Assembly: GCA_963812675.1 (NCBI GenBank)
Contig: CAWEWR010000020.1
Span: forward strand, 62,001 to 126,000
Reading direction: 5' to 3'
Length of the DNA stretch: 64,000 nucleotides
Origin: AP-15 sp963812675
Lineage (GTDB): Bacteria > Pseudomonadota > Alphaproteobacteria > ATCC43930 > CGMCC-115725
Part shown: piece by piece, positions 51,368 to 59,519 of the stretch
Layout of the letters: the number at the start of each line of letters is the position of its first letter
How positions within the stretch are numbered: position 1 is the stretch's first letter
Program-made: the position numbers and the translations under genes
Notes under the pieces: model-generated
What the model saw: only the letters and a program-made list of their open reading frames with translations
Databases searched by the model: none
What the model was told of the DNA's origin: nothing

Positions 51368-53146
51368 CTAAGGAATAGGGTGCGGCGCGGGCAGAGGTTG
51401 CTCACCGCAGATCGCCGGTGCGCAAGGCGGAAGCGGCGGGGTCGGGATGAGGAACTCGTTACCCTGCGTCGATGCATTACCGCCGGTCATGCACTGACCG
51501 GTAAAGCTGTTGATGTCCGGGTAGGGTGTTGTGAATCCATCCGTCAGCGTTTGCAGGAAGCTCACGATCTGGTTTTCCTCCTGATCCGTCAAGCCGAGGT
51601 TGCCGACCGTCATGTCGATGTTGTTCGGAACCTCGGGCATCGGCCAGCAATCCACTTTTTCGGTCTTTCCTTCCGGACAGTGTCCCGAGGTGACGTTGAA
51701 CGGATAGACATCGCGTGTATTGTAGAAATGGACGAGCTGTTTTAGGCTCTTGGCGTAGCCATTGTGGAAGAACTCTTTCTGGAAATAGGGTCCGGGCGCC
51801 TCGGTGGTAGGACACTGCGGCGGTGTCATCGCCACATTGCGCGCTGTCGAGGTTTGCATTTGCCCGTCGCTGATCGGGGCAAATTGTACCCATTGCGAGT
51901 TCGGGTTGGGGGCGCTTCTGAGAAAGGCGCCCAATCCCAAATCTCTGTAGCCAAAGCCATAGGGATTGGGCGTGAACCCGAAGCGGTCCGGCGCGGTCTG
52001 ATAATAGAGCGCAACCCTGGGGTTGAGCGGCAGCCCTTCATTGGCATAGCCGAAGCAGGTAAACAGAGGCCTCGTATTGGCCGTGGCGCCGGTGTCGCTC
52101 TGGCCCGTCGTCAGCGTCGTCGATCTTCCGTCGAGATGGCATGAATTGCAGTTGGCTTTACCGTTGAACAGGTTGTAACCGGCCATCTCGTCCGGCGTTA
52201 AGGTGTATTTCCCAACCAGGAAGGCGTCGAATTTCGACGTGAACGGGCTGAGACGGTTTGAACGTTCGTATTTGGAAATGGACTGTCCCCAATGGTCATA
52301 AATATTATCTGCCTTAGTACGGTCCTCCGGGCTCAGCCGAACTGGCGTGGCGCTGCCGCCGAATTTTGCCGCCCCTCCCGGAGTGGCGCAGATCTGTTCG
52401 GTGTCGCCCGGCCAACGAATGTGGAAATCCGCACCCCAAACCAACTCAAAGAGCGGACGGTACACCACCTTCGATAGCCGAAACGGGACGCAAGCCGTGT
52501 CAGGAAACCCCATTTCCTGGGTATCGACTGGAGGATGCTGAGCCTGCTCGGCATCGGCACTCTGCAGTTTGTAGCCGGTCGAGCGCCCATCCCAGAAGTT
52601 TCCGCCAAAGAACGCGCCCTGCGTTGTGTTGTATTCGAGCACCGGGAAATCCGGTGAATACGTGTATCGCTGCGCAGTCCGTTTGCCGGCCCGATAGTGC
52701 AACGTTCCGGGATAGGCGATCATCGTCAGGTTGACGGACGGTATCGGTCCGCTGAAGCCGACATACGGCATATGGCAGAAACCGCAGGCCTCATTCCGGA
52801 AGGGCGACATATCTTGGTCGAAATTGAGCAACTTGCCGAGTATGTCGACGGCCTCATATCCGCTGCCCTTCAGTGTCGGTGGATTCCCTGCCAGAGGCGG
52901 AGCCGGCAGTGCTCTCCATTCCTTGAGCGCTTCATTGAAGATGAATTGAACTTCGCGCTGAACCCGTGCGATTTCGGAATCCAAATCGGACGGCAGAATG
53001 CCAGGCGGATAGGGGTTATATGTCGGGGCTGACGTCGGAACGGGTTTGGTCCTACCGTCGTCGGCAGCCGCAGCGTGGCGTACGCTCAAGATGCCGAGCA
53101 CAGCTGTTAAGCCCGCCGCTACGAATGCAGATATGTGTCGGCGCAT
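51368..53146 (-). CDS. periplasmic di-haem cytochrome c peroxidase-like protein (copy 2)
   Basis: 592 residues with a Sec signal (ISAFVAAGLTAVLGILSVRHAAA). Haem sites are CGFCH (in RNEACGFCHMPYVGFSGPI) and CNSCH (in GKANCNSCHLDGRSTTL). Long stretches match copy 1 at 42873, for example MIAYPGTLHYRAGKRTAQRY and FFHNGYAKSLKQLVHFYNTR. GGGAGGAG precedes the ATG. On the minus strand it lies downstream of hemA copy 2, as copy 1 lies near hemA copy 1, suggesting a paired haem supply and haem enzyme. Confidence 0.85.
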   Translation of the reverse strand: MRRHISAFVAAGLTAVLGILSVRHAAAADDGRTKPVPTSAPTYNPYPPGILPSDLDSEIARVQREVQFIFNEALKEWRALPAPPLAGNPPTLKGSGYEAVDILGKLLNFDQDMSPFRNEACGFCHMPYVGFSGPIPSVNLTMIAYPGTLHYRAGKRTAQRYTYSPDFPVLEYNTTQGAFFGGNFWDGRSTGYKLQSADAEQAQHPPVDTQEMGFPDTACVPFRLSKVVYRPLFELVWGADFHIRWPGDTEQICATPGGAAKFGGSATPVRLSPEDRTKADNIYDHWGQSISKYERSNRLSPFTSKFDAFLVGKYTLTPDEMAGYNLFNGKANCNSCHLDGRSTTLTTGQSDTGATANTRPLFTCFGYANEGLPLNPRVALYYQTAPDRFGFTPNPYGFGYRDLGLGAFLRSAPNPNSQWVQFAPISDGQMQTSTARNVAMTPPQCPTTEAPGPYFQKEFFHNGYAKSLKQLVHFYNTRDVYPFNVTSGHCPEGKTEKVDCWPMPEVPNNIDMTVGNLGLTDQEENQIVSFLQTLTDGFTTPYPDINSFTGQCMTGGNASTQGNEFLIPTPPLPPCAPAICGEQPLPAPHPIP

Positions 53147-53497
53147 CGGCTCCTCCCTCAGCTACCGCGGGAGCCTCTCGTTGCCGCGAGCCGAGGAAGC
53201 GGCGCGTGACATAGCGCTCTGGCGGACCGCAGCAGATCGCGCGCCCGCCAGGCGATTGGAACCGCCGCAATCTTCACTCCGCAAAGACCACCGGCGGCGG
53301 CCGAGTTCACGCCGCGGCCCCGAGCAACGGAATGCCGAGAGCGCGGCCAGCAGCGCGCAGTTCCTCGTCCAGTGAGGCGAGAGGCAGCGAAACGCCGATG
53401 GGCGAGCTCCACAATAGGCCGCATCATAGCATTTCCATCAAGCCTTCATGAAGAATGGACGATGCCGGTCGCACGCCTCGCGCGGTTGTCCTCCAGA
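53147..53497. other. intergenic region, possible decayed coding sequence
   Basis: A 350-bp gap between ccp2 and hemA2. On the minus strand a frame from about 53420 to 53308 reads SSPIGVSLPLASLDEELRAA then GRALGIPLLGAAA and stop. It looks coding-like but lacks a start and begins just after an in-frame TGA. I do not recognise it. No repeat or operator site is present. Confidence 0.3.
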
Positions 53498-54709
53498 TTA
53501 CGCGGCCCGCTGCAGATCGCGTTCCGACCAGATGACCGCGAGCGCCCGGACCAGATCGTCAATGTGGGCCTCGCTGTGCAATGGCGAGGGGGTCAGGCGC
53601 AGCCGCTCGGTGCCGCGCGGCACGGTCGGGTAGTTGATCGGCTGCACATAGATGGCGAACTCGTCAAGCAGCCGATCGGTGATGTGTCGGCACAATACCG
53701 GGTCTCCGACCATGACCGGCACGATATGGCTCGGATTGTCCCGGTGCGGGATTTGGGCGGCATCGAGCCGGCGGCGCAACAGCCTGACATGCTCGTGCAA
53801 CTGTCGGCGTTCGGCGGAGCTGTTCTTCAGGTGGCGGATGCTGGCCAGCGCGGCCGCCGCCACAGCCGGCGGCAGCGCCGTCGTGAAGATGAAGCCGGAG
53901 GCGAAGCTGCGCACGAAATCGCACAGCGCCGCCGAGCCGGCGATGTAGCCGCCAATGACGCCGAAGGCTTTCGCCAAGGTGCCCTCGATGACCGTCAGCC
54001 GATGGGCCACGCCGTCGCGCTCGGCAATGCCGCCGCCGCGCGGCCCGTAGAGCCCGACGCCATGCACCTCGTCGCAATACGTCATCGCCCCGTGCGCCTC
54101 GGCGATGTCGCACATTTCGGCGATGGGCGCGATGTCGCCGTCCATCGAATAGACCGATTCGAACGCGACCAGCTTCGGCACGAGGGGATCGAGCGCGGCG
54201 AGCTTGCGGTCGAGGTCGGCGGGGTCGTTATGGGCGAAAGTCCGCTTTGCCGCCCGGCTGTGCCGGATGCCCTCGATCATCGAGGCGTGATTCAATTCGT
54301 CGGACAGCACGACGCATCCCGGCAGCCGCGCAGCGAGCGTGGAGAGCGTCGCCCAGTTCGACATATAGCCGGAGTTGAACAGCAGCGCGGCCTCGGTGCC
54401 GTGCAGATCGGCCAGCTCGCGCTCCAGCATGACGTGGTAGTGGTTGGTGCCGGAAATGTTGCGGGTACCGCCGGCGCCGGCGCCGCAGCGGTCGATCGCC
54501 GCGTGCATCGCCGCCAGCACTTCCGGGTGCTGGCCCATGCCGAGATAGTCGTTGGCGCACCACACCGTAACCTCGCGACAACCGTTGCCGCGATAGTGCA
54601 TCGCCCTCGGGAAATGACCGGCTCGGCGTTCGAGATCGGCAAAAACGCGATAGCGTCCCTCGCGCCGCAACTCACCCAGCTGCCGTTGGAAAAAAGCCTC
54701 GTAATCCAT
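53498..54709 (-). CDS. hemA: 5-aminolevulinate synthase (copy 2)
   Basis: 403 residues with the same signatures as copy 1 (YRVFADLERRAGHFPRAMHY, CANDYLGMGQHPEVL, GTRNISGTNHYHVMLE, GTLAKAFGVIGGYIAGS). GGGAGGATC precedes the ATG. A two-residue insertion near residue 46 (GNGCREVTVW) is the main length difference. About 150 bp at the 3' end (53500-53650) are nearly identical to 41105-41262 of copy 1, more so than the rest of the gene. It is upstream of ccp2 on the same strand. Confidence 0.95.
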   Translation of the reverse strand: MDYEAFFQRQLGELRREGRYRVFADLERRAGHFPRAMHYRGNGCREVTVWCANDYLGMGQHPEVLAAMHAAIDRCGAGAGGTRNISGTNHYHVMLERELADLHGTEAALLFNSGYMSNWATLSTLAARLPGCVVLSDELNHASMIEGIRHSRAAKRTFAHNDPADLDRKLAALDPLVPKLVAFESVYSMDGDIAPIAEMCDIAEAHGAMTYCDEVHGVGLYGPRGGGIAERDGVAHRLTVIEGTLAKAFGVIGGYIAGSAALCDFVRSFASGFIFTTALPPAVAAAALASIRHLKNSSAERRQLHEHVRLLRRRLDAAQIPHRDNPSHIVPVMVGDPVLCRHITDRLLDEFAIYVQPINYPTVPRGTERLRLTPSPLHSEAHIDDLVRALAVIWSERDLQRAA

Positions 54710-54768
54710 GATCCTCCCGTTCCTCAGAAGATGGTCTGCTCGTTTTTTCCCCAGCCACCCCTCACCCC

Positions 54769-54799
54769 GCCCTCTCCCCCGGCCGGCGGGGGAGAGGGT
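54769..54799. repeat. palindromic intergenic repeat between dps and hemA2
   Basis: CCCTCTCCCCC (54770-54780), a 7-base centre, then GGGGGAGAGGG (54788-54798), flanked by CCTCACCCCG and TGGGAAAGG. It is a perfect 11-bp stem of the type scattered in Bradyrhizobium-like genomes. Since it lies just after the dps stop, it may also act as a transcript end. Confidence 0.75.
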
Positions 54800-54809
54800 G
54801 GGAAAGGGC

Positions 54810-55286
54810 CTAAAGCTGTCTGTGCAACTCGACCAGCCAGAGCTGGTAGTCGATGCCGCGCGAGACCTCGGTGAAGAGGTCGGAGGTGTCGATGTCGCCG
54901 AACTCGTCGCTCTCGTCGATCGCGTTACGCGCCGATTCGCCGAAGCTCGCGAGCGCCTCCGTTACTGCTGCGATATGCGCCGCGGCGTCGGCGACCCCCA
55001 GCCGGTACGGCTCGAGGAAGGACTGATCCGCCGCTGTCTGGACTGTCCCCTCGGCGGTGCCGCCGAGGGTGCCCGCCCGTTCGGCGATCTTGTCCGAGTA
55101 CTCCTCCACCACGTCGGCGACCTTGTCGAACAGCTCGTGAATCGCAATAAAACTGGGACCGCGGACGTTCCAATGCGCCTGCTTGACCTGCGCGTGCAGG
55201 TCGATGGCGGCGGCGAGGTGACGATTGAGCAGAGCGACTGATCTCGAGCGGATCTGATCCGGTAAGGTATTGGCGGTTCTATACAT
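54810..55286 (-). CDS. dps: Dps-family DNA-protecting ferritin-like protein
   Basis: 158 residues from ATG 55286, set by AAGGAG 7 nt before. The Dps ferroxidase motif is present: VKQAHWNVRGPSFIAIHELF, then DKVADVVEEYSDKIAERAGT. It forms dodecamers that oxidise and store iron and coat DNA in stress. It lies 41 bp downstream of catalase on the same strand, a sensible peroxide-defence pair. Confidence 0.93.
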   Translation of the reverse strand: MYRTANTLPDQIRSRSVALLNRHLAAAIDLHAQVKQAHWNVRGPSFIAIHELFDKVADVVEEYSDKIAERAGTLGGTAEGTVQTAADQSFLEPYRLGVADAAAHIAAVTEALASFGESARNAIDESDEFGDIDTSDLFTEVSRGIDYQLWLVELHRQL

Positions 55287-55327
55287 TGCTTTTACTCCTT
55301 GGGCTGGATTGCAGTGATTGCGGCCAG

Positions 55328-56785
55328 TCACTCCGCCGCTTGCTTGAGTTCAAGACCGAGTGCCCGCGCGACCCCTTCGCCATAGGCCGGATCGGCGCGC
55401 AGGCAATTGGCAACATGCCGCTCCTTGATGTGCCGCCGCGCATCGCCCATCGCGCGGGCGGTGTTGTCGAACAGCGCTTGCTGCTGCGCGGGGGTCATCA
55501 GACGGAAAAGATTACCCGGCTGCTCCCAGTGATCGTCATCGGCGTAATGGTCGTAGTGGGCCGCTTCGCCTTCAATGGGCAGAGGCGGCTCGGCGAAGTC
55601 GGGCTGGTTGTCCCACAGCCCGGCGCTGTTAGGGTTAAAGCTGGTGGTGCCGCCAAGATTGCCGTCAACCCGCATTGCTCCGTCGCGGTGGTAGCTCATG
55701 ACCGGGCATTTCGGTGCGTTGACCGGGATCTGGTAGAAGTTGACGCCGAGGCGGTAACGAACCGTGTCGTTGTACGAGAACAGGCGCGCCTGCAGCATCT
55801 TGTCGGGGGAGAAGCTGATGCCGGGGACGACGTTCGACGGCCCGAACGCCGCCTGCTCGACTTCGGCGAAATAGTTGTCCGGCCAGCGGTTGAGCTCCAT
55901 CACGCCGACCTCGATCAGCGGGTACTCGGTCTTTGGCCAGACCTTGGTCAGGTCGAACGGGTTGTGCCGGTGCGTCTTCGCCTGCGCCTCCGTCATCACC
56001 TGGATGAAGAGCGTCCAGCGCGGGAAATCGCTGCCATCGATCGCGGTCAGCAGGTCGCGGCCATGGCTTTCGCGATCCTCGGCGACCACAGCTGCGGCTT
56101 CGGCGTCGGTGAGGTTCTGGATTCCCTGTTGCGTGCGGAAATGGAATTTGACCCAGACGCGCTCGTTCGCCGCATTGATCATCGAAAAGGTGTGGCTGCC
56201 GAAGAGGTGCATATTCCGGAAGCTCTTCGGGATGCCGCGGTCGGACATGACGACTGTGACTTGGTGCAGCGCTTCGGGCAGCAAGGTCCAGAAATCCCAG
56301 TTATTGTCGGCGCTGCGCATCCCGGTGCGCGGGTCGCGCTTGATCGCGTGGTTGAGGTCGGGGAAGCGAAGCGGGTCGCGGAAGAAGAACACCGGCGTGT
56401 TGTTGCCGACGATGTCCCAGTTGCCTTCCTCGGTGTAGAACTTGAGCGCGGTGCCGCGGATGTCGCGCTCCGCATCCGCAGCGCCGCGCTCGCCGGCGAC
56501 CGTCGAGAAGCGCGCAAACATCGGCGTCTGCTTGCCGATTTCGGAAAAGATCTTCGCCTTCGTAAAGTGCGTGATGTCGTGTGTCACGATGAAGGTGCCG
56601 TGTGCGCCCCAGCCCTTAGCATGCATACGCCGCTCGGGGATCACTTCGCGGTCGAAATGCGCCAGCTTTTCCAGCAGCCAAATGTCCTGCAGCAGTGCGG
56701 GGCCGCGTGGACCGGCGGTCATGATGTTGGTGTTGTCGGCGACCGGTGCGCCGGTGGCGTTGGTGAAGCGCTTGGTTTTAGACAT
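55328..56785 (-). CDS. katA: monofunctional haem catalase
   Basis: 485 residues, a typical length for a small-subunit catalase. Distal motif FDREVIPERRMHAKGWGAHG contains the catalytic His; NNTPVFFFRDPLRFPDLNHA gives the Asn; the proximal haem-ligating Tyr lies in RLFSYNDTVRYRLGVN. GGAG precedes the ATG. It disproportionates H2O2 in the cytosol. Followed by dps. Confidence 0.95.
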   Translation of the reverse strand: MSKTKRFTNATGAPVADNTNIMTAGPRGPALLQDIWLLEKLAHFDREVIPERRMHAKGWGAHGTFIVTHDITHFTKAKIFSEIGKQTPMFARFSTVAGERGAADAERDIRGTALKFYTEEGNWDIVGNNTPVFFFRDPLRFPDLNHAIKRDPRTGMRSADNNWDFWTLLPEALHQVTVVMSDRGIPKSFRNMHLFGSHTFSMINAANERVWVKFHFRTQQGIQNLTDAEAAAVVAEDRESHGRDLLTAIDGSDFPRWTLFIQVMTEAQAKTHRHNPFDLTKVWPKTEYPLIEVGVMELNRWPDNYFAEVEQAAFGPSNVVPGISFSPDKMLQARLFSYNDTVRYRLGVNFYQIPVNAPKCPVMSYHRDGAMRVDGNLGGTTSFNPNSAGLWDNQPDFAEPPLPIEGEAAHYDHYADDDHWEQPGNLFRLMTPAQQQALFDNTARAMGDARRHIKERHVANCLRADPAYGEGVARALGLELKQAAE

Positions 56786-56832
56786 AGGAAACTCCTTGGG
56801 TCGTACGGAAAAAAGGTGCGGCGCGGATGTGC

Positions 56833-57507
56833 CTAGCCGGGCCAGGCAGAGGCGCGGATCACGCGGCAGAAATTCTCGGGCCGGAAGGAGGGATCCTTGT
56901 CGGCGAGCACGTCGGCCTTGACATTGCCGAAGGTCGTCTCGGGCTTGCGGTGGATGCCGTCGTAGAAGGCCTGGATGATCTCTTCCTTGAAGCGAGCGGG
57001 ACGTGGGTGCACGCGAACTACGGCGTCTCGCTCGGTGTCGGTGAACTTGGAAAAGGCAATACCAAGCACGTCCATCTCGACGCCCGCGGTGACCAGCGCA
57101 ATGACCGGATGCATGTGCTGCGGGATGCCGGGTGTCGTGTGCAGTGCGATCGCGGTCCAGACCGTCTCGATGTCGCGCTCTGCGATGCCATGGCTCCGCA
57201 GAAAGTCGCGGGCGGCGTTGGCTCCGTCCACCTCGAAGCGCTCATTCGCGCTAGCGTATGCAGGCGTAAGGCCCATGTCGTGGAACATGGCGCCGGCATA
57301 TAGGAGCTCGGGATCGAAACGGAGCTCGCGGCGCTTACCGGTGAGGGCCGCCCAGTAATAGACGCGGCTCGAGTGGTGGAACAGCAGCGGTGGCTCGGTA
57401 TCCCTGACCAATTCGGTCACTTCACGCGCCAGACTGCTGTCGGGAATGGCGACGCCTGGGACTGGCTTGGGCATCACGTCGATTGCGTGTACAGGCACCA
57501 ACGTCAT
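56833..57507 (-). CDS. HD-domain phosphohydrolase-like protein
   Basis: 224 residues from ATG 57507, chosen for a strong AGGAGG site; the open frame extends to 57603. The HD signature is in LLFHHSSRVYYWAALTG and LYAGAMFHDMGLTPAYASAN, with later conserved His residues (TAIALHTTPGIPQHMHP). Similar proteins are annotated as HD-domain or cyanamide-hydratase-like; the substrate is unknown. Operator site 57719 lies about 210 bp upstream. Confidence 0.8.
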   Translation of the reverse strand: MTLVPVHAIDVMPKPVPGVAIPDSSLAREVTELVRDTEPPLLFHHSSRVYYWAALTGKRRELRFDPELLYAGAMFHDMGLTPAYASANERFEVDGANAARDFLRSHGIAERDIETVWTAIALHTTPGIPQHMHPVIALVTAGVEMDVLGIAFSKFTDTERDAVVRVHPRPARFKEEIIQAFYDGIHRKPETTFGNVKADVLADKDPSFRPENFCRVIRASAWPG

Positions 57508-57718
57508 TGCTTCCTCCTGAGAAACCCTTGCCCGGCAAAACTCGCCATTGAGCAAATCGATCTTCGTCGGTGGGCCGATCCGATATCCGTCTGCCCCTCT
57601 CACGGTCTGGCGGGTTCGAATAGGAGACCCTGTGCAGAGATAAATCCGTGCGGCGCTTTCATGCCCCTGCCCAACATCATGGGGCTGGCGATTACTTACG
57701 ATGCAGGGTATCGGGGGC

Positions 57719-57748
57719 CAGTGAATCCGAGTAAATTGTCGTAAAAAT
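57719..57748. promoter_or_regulatory. 10-bp-phased GTAAA operator site, upstream of the HD-domain gene
   Basis: Units AGTGAATCCG, AGTAAATTGT and CGTAAAAAT have marker T at 57722, 57732 and 57742. It faces the site at 57871-57908, which serves the divergent plus-strand gene. Both contain TGAATCCGAGTAA. Distance to the start at 57507 is about 210 bp. Confidence 0.65.
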
Positions 57749-57870
57749 ATGCTAACTGCCAGGCTGGCAAATGGGGCCGCGTCGCCAGAGGCCGCCTTTT
57801 GAGAAGAGTGCCACGATGCCGTTCCGCATCAGATTGTCGTGCCATCGAAGTTTGGCGCGAAACGGGTCGG

Positions 57871-57908
57871 TCTCACTAACTTTTACGGGATCTTACTCGG
57901 ATTCAGTC
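57871..57908. promoter_or_regulatory. 10-bp-phased GTAAA operator site (minus orientation), four units, upstream of the DUF1275 gene
   Basis: Plus-strand units TCTCACTAAC, TTTTACGGGA, TCTTACTCGG and ATTCAGTCC carry marker A at 57875, 57885, 57895 and 57905. It ends 60 bp before the ATG at 57968. The remaining divergent region 57508-57967 holds no gene I can support. Confidence 0.65.
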
Positions 57909-57967
57909 CACTACCGGCCTAAGTGCAGCGGTATGGATGAAGCGCCAGCAGCCAGCGGCGCCCCGGA

Positions 57968-58696
57968 ATGAGCATTCGCTCGGCCACCAGCTCGCGTCTG
58001 CCGAACATAGCATCCGCGGCAGCTGATCTCGCCGGTCGGTCCCTTCCGTTCGTTTTGAGCGTGATTGCCGGATCCACCGACATCATCGGGTTTCTCGGCC
58101 TCAACGGCCTGTTTACTGCCCACATCACCGGCAATCTGGTCGTTCTGGCCGCGCATATTGTCGCTGGCGACCCGACGATATTCTCTTACATTTTATCGGT
58201 TCCGGTCTTCATGCTGGTGCTGTTTCTAACGCGTGTGCTCGCCGGCGGCCTCGAGCAAATTGGGATTCCGACCCTGCGGCCGCTGCTGCTGCTGCAGCTG
58301 TTTTTCCTCATTGCGTTCCTCTCGATTTGCGTTGTGGCGGGTCCGTGGCGCGACGCCAACACTATTCTCGCGGTCATCGCGGGCATGTTCGGCGTCGCGG
58401 CGATGGCGGTGCAGAACGCCCTCGTGCAGATTTCGCTGACGAACACGCCAACCACTGCCGTAATGACGACGAATGTCACTCATTTCATGCTGGACCTGGG
58501 TGCGGCGCTGGTTGGCCGCGATGATGCCAGGGTCGCCCGGGCGCGTGCGCGCGCGATGCGCACCTTGCCGGTGATCGTCGGCTTTGCCATCGGGTGCGTG
58601 CTCGGCGCGGGATTTGAAGCTGCCGCCGGCTTGTGGTCCTTGACTCTGCCGACTACGCTTGCCCTGCTCGCTTTCGCAATGGGATCGGGTGACTAG
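57968..58696 (+). CDS. YoaK/DUF1275 family membrane protein
   Basis: 242 residues with about six hydrophobic helices. The family pattern is clear: LSVIAGSTDIIGFLGLNGLF, TAHITGNLVVLAAHI, AMAVQNALVQISLTNTPTTA and VMTTNVTHFMLDLGA. DUF1275 proteins are inner-membrane proteins of unknown transport or stress function. The operator site 57871 lies 60 bp upstream. Confidence 0.85.
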   Translation: MSIRSATSSRLPNIASAAADLAGRSLPFVLSVIAGSTDIIGFLGLNGLFTAHITGNLVVLAAHIVAGDPTIFSYILSVPVFMLVLFLTRVLAGGLEQIGIPTLRPLLLLQLFFLIAFLSICVVAGPWRDANTILAVIAGMFGVAAMAVQNALVQISLTNTPTTAVMTTNVTHFMLDLGAALVGRDDARVARARARAMRTLPVIVGFAIGCVLGAGFEAAAGLWSLTLPTTLALLAFAMGSGD

Positions 58697-58745
58697 CGTC
58701 GCCCCTCATGAAACCCTGGTCAGCTGCTACGAGCGCGGTTCACGA

Positions 58746-58776
58746 TAATTTACCGAGCTTAACCCTGCTTTACTCG
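58746..58776. promoter_or_regulatory. 10-bp-phased GTAAA operator site (minus orientation), near-copy of the site at 33238
   Basis: Marker A at 58752, 58762 and 58772. The reverse complement reads GCGAGTAAAGCAGGGTTAAG then CTCGGTAAATTATCGTG; the site at 33238 differs at only a few positions. It lies 74 bp before the ATG at 58850, the same distance as at 33164. Confidence 0.65.
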
Positions 58777-58849
58777 CAAGGGCGCGGGATTAGCAACAAA
58801 TCACCAGAGAGAGCCTGAACGGAGCATCACCTGCGGTCAGCGAGCGACC

Positions 58850-59128
58850 ATGCGCAGATACCATTTGATAATGTCCGCGTTGTTTGGCATGTCCCTGGGA
58901 GTGCTCGCCGAGCTCACGCCGCAGCGGCATCCGCGGAAGCACAGACCCTGGCGACGGTGCCAGGAATGGCGCGAGTTTGGTTTCGGGGCAGGCGCAGTCG
59001 GTTCCGCGTGTTTGACCGCTCTGGCCGAGCGTGGCTACGCGCGTGAGATCGTCGTGGTGAACCGAGCGCGTTGCCGCATTGACAAGGATAGAATTCAACC
59101 CGTCCTGAGCGAGAATGCTGCTGATTAA
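58850..59128 (+). pseudogene. chimeric fossil: DUF2846-like signal peptide joined to an L-lactate dehydrogenase N-terminus
   Basis: The frame begins MRRYHLIMSALFGMSLGVLA, a paralogue of the DUF2846-like gene at 33164. It shifts frame after LTPQ; the lost continuation AEAQTLATVPGMARVWF is readable in another frame. The main frame then gives FGAGAVGSACLTALAERGYA, REIVVVNR, which matches the NAD-binding start of L-lactate/malate dehydrogenases. It ends shortly after. I do not expect a functional product, although the promoter region retains an operator site. Confidence 0.6.
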
Positions 59129-59161
59129 GTCTGTCCCGTGCAGCAGCCTGACGACGTATCC

Positions 59162-59431
59162 ATGGCCGACCTACCGGGTGATGTTCCCCGCACCGGGTCG
59201 TACGGCGCCGGGTCCTTGCATCAGGACCCGCCGCATTACGCTGCACTGGCAGGAACCGACGGGATGATGGCGAGAGAACCCCACCTGCGGTTTTCGCCGC
59301 AACTGGCTACTCCGTTACCCGAGAGGAAACGGAGCGAGAGGCTCTCTCTACGTGCAGCGATTTTTTGGATCGGCATTCTCTCGCTGGGCAGTTGGGCGTT
59401 AATCATCGCCCTGGTTCTTGCGCTCGATTAA
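59162..59431 (+). CDS. small protein with a C-terminal membrane helix
   Basis: 89 residues from ATG 59162; an upstream ATG at 59138 is possible. The N-terminal 60 residues are polar and unstructured-looking. The C-terminus is a single hydrophobic helix (AAIFWIGILSLGSWALIIAL). No family recognised. It lies among fossils, so its status is uncertain. Confidence 0.45.
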   Translation: MADLPGDVPRTGSYGAGSLHQDPPHYAALAGTDGMMAREPHLRFSPQLATPLPERKRSERLSLRAAIFWIGILSLGSWALIIALVLALD

Positions 59432-59487
59432 CCGCCGGGTGGGTCCGGGGCAGGCCCTGAACCCCCGCTGTCGCCGGGCGCTGCTGA

Positions 59488-59519
59488 ATTTTCACCCAAA
59501 TTTACCCGCCTTAACTCGG
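59488..59519. promoter_or_regulatory. 10-bp-phased GTAAA operator site (minus orientation), upstream of the 59607 gene
   Basis: Plus-strand units TTTTCACCCA, AATTTACCCG and CCTTAACTCG have marker A at 59494, 59504 and 59514. It ends 88 bp before the ATG at 59607, the same spacing as before its paralogue at 40798. Confidence 0.7.

Noticed and set aside
53372..56836. Two long plus-strand frames (500 and 516 codons) opposite hemA2 and katA
   Set aside because: Antisense shadows of well-identified genes with no family features of their own.
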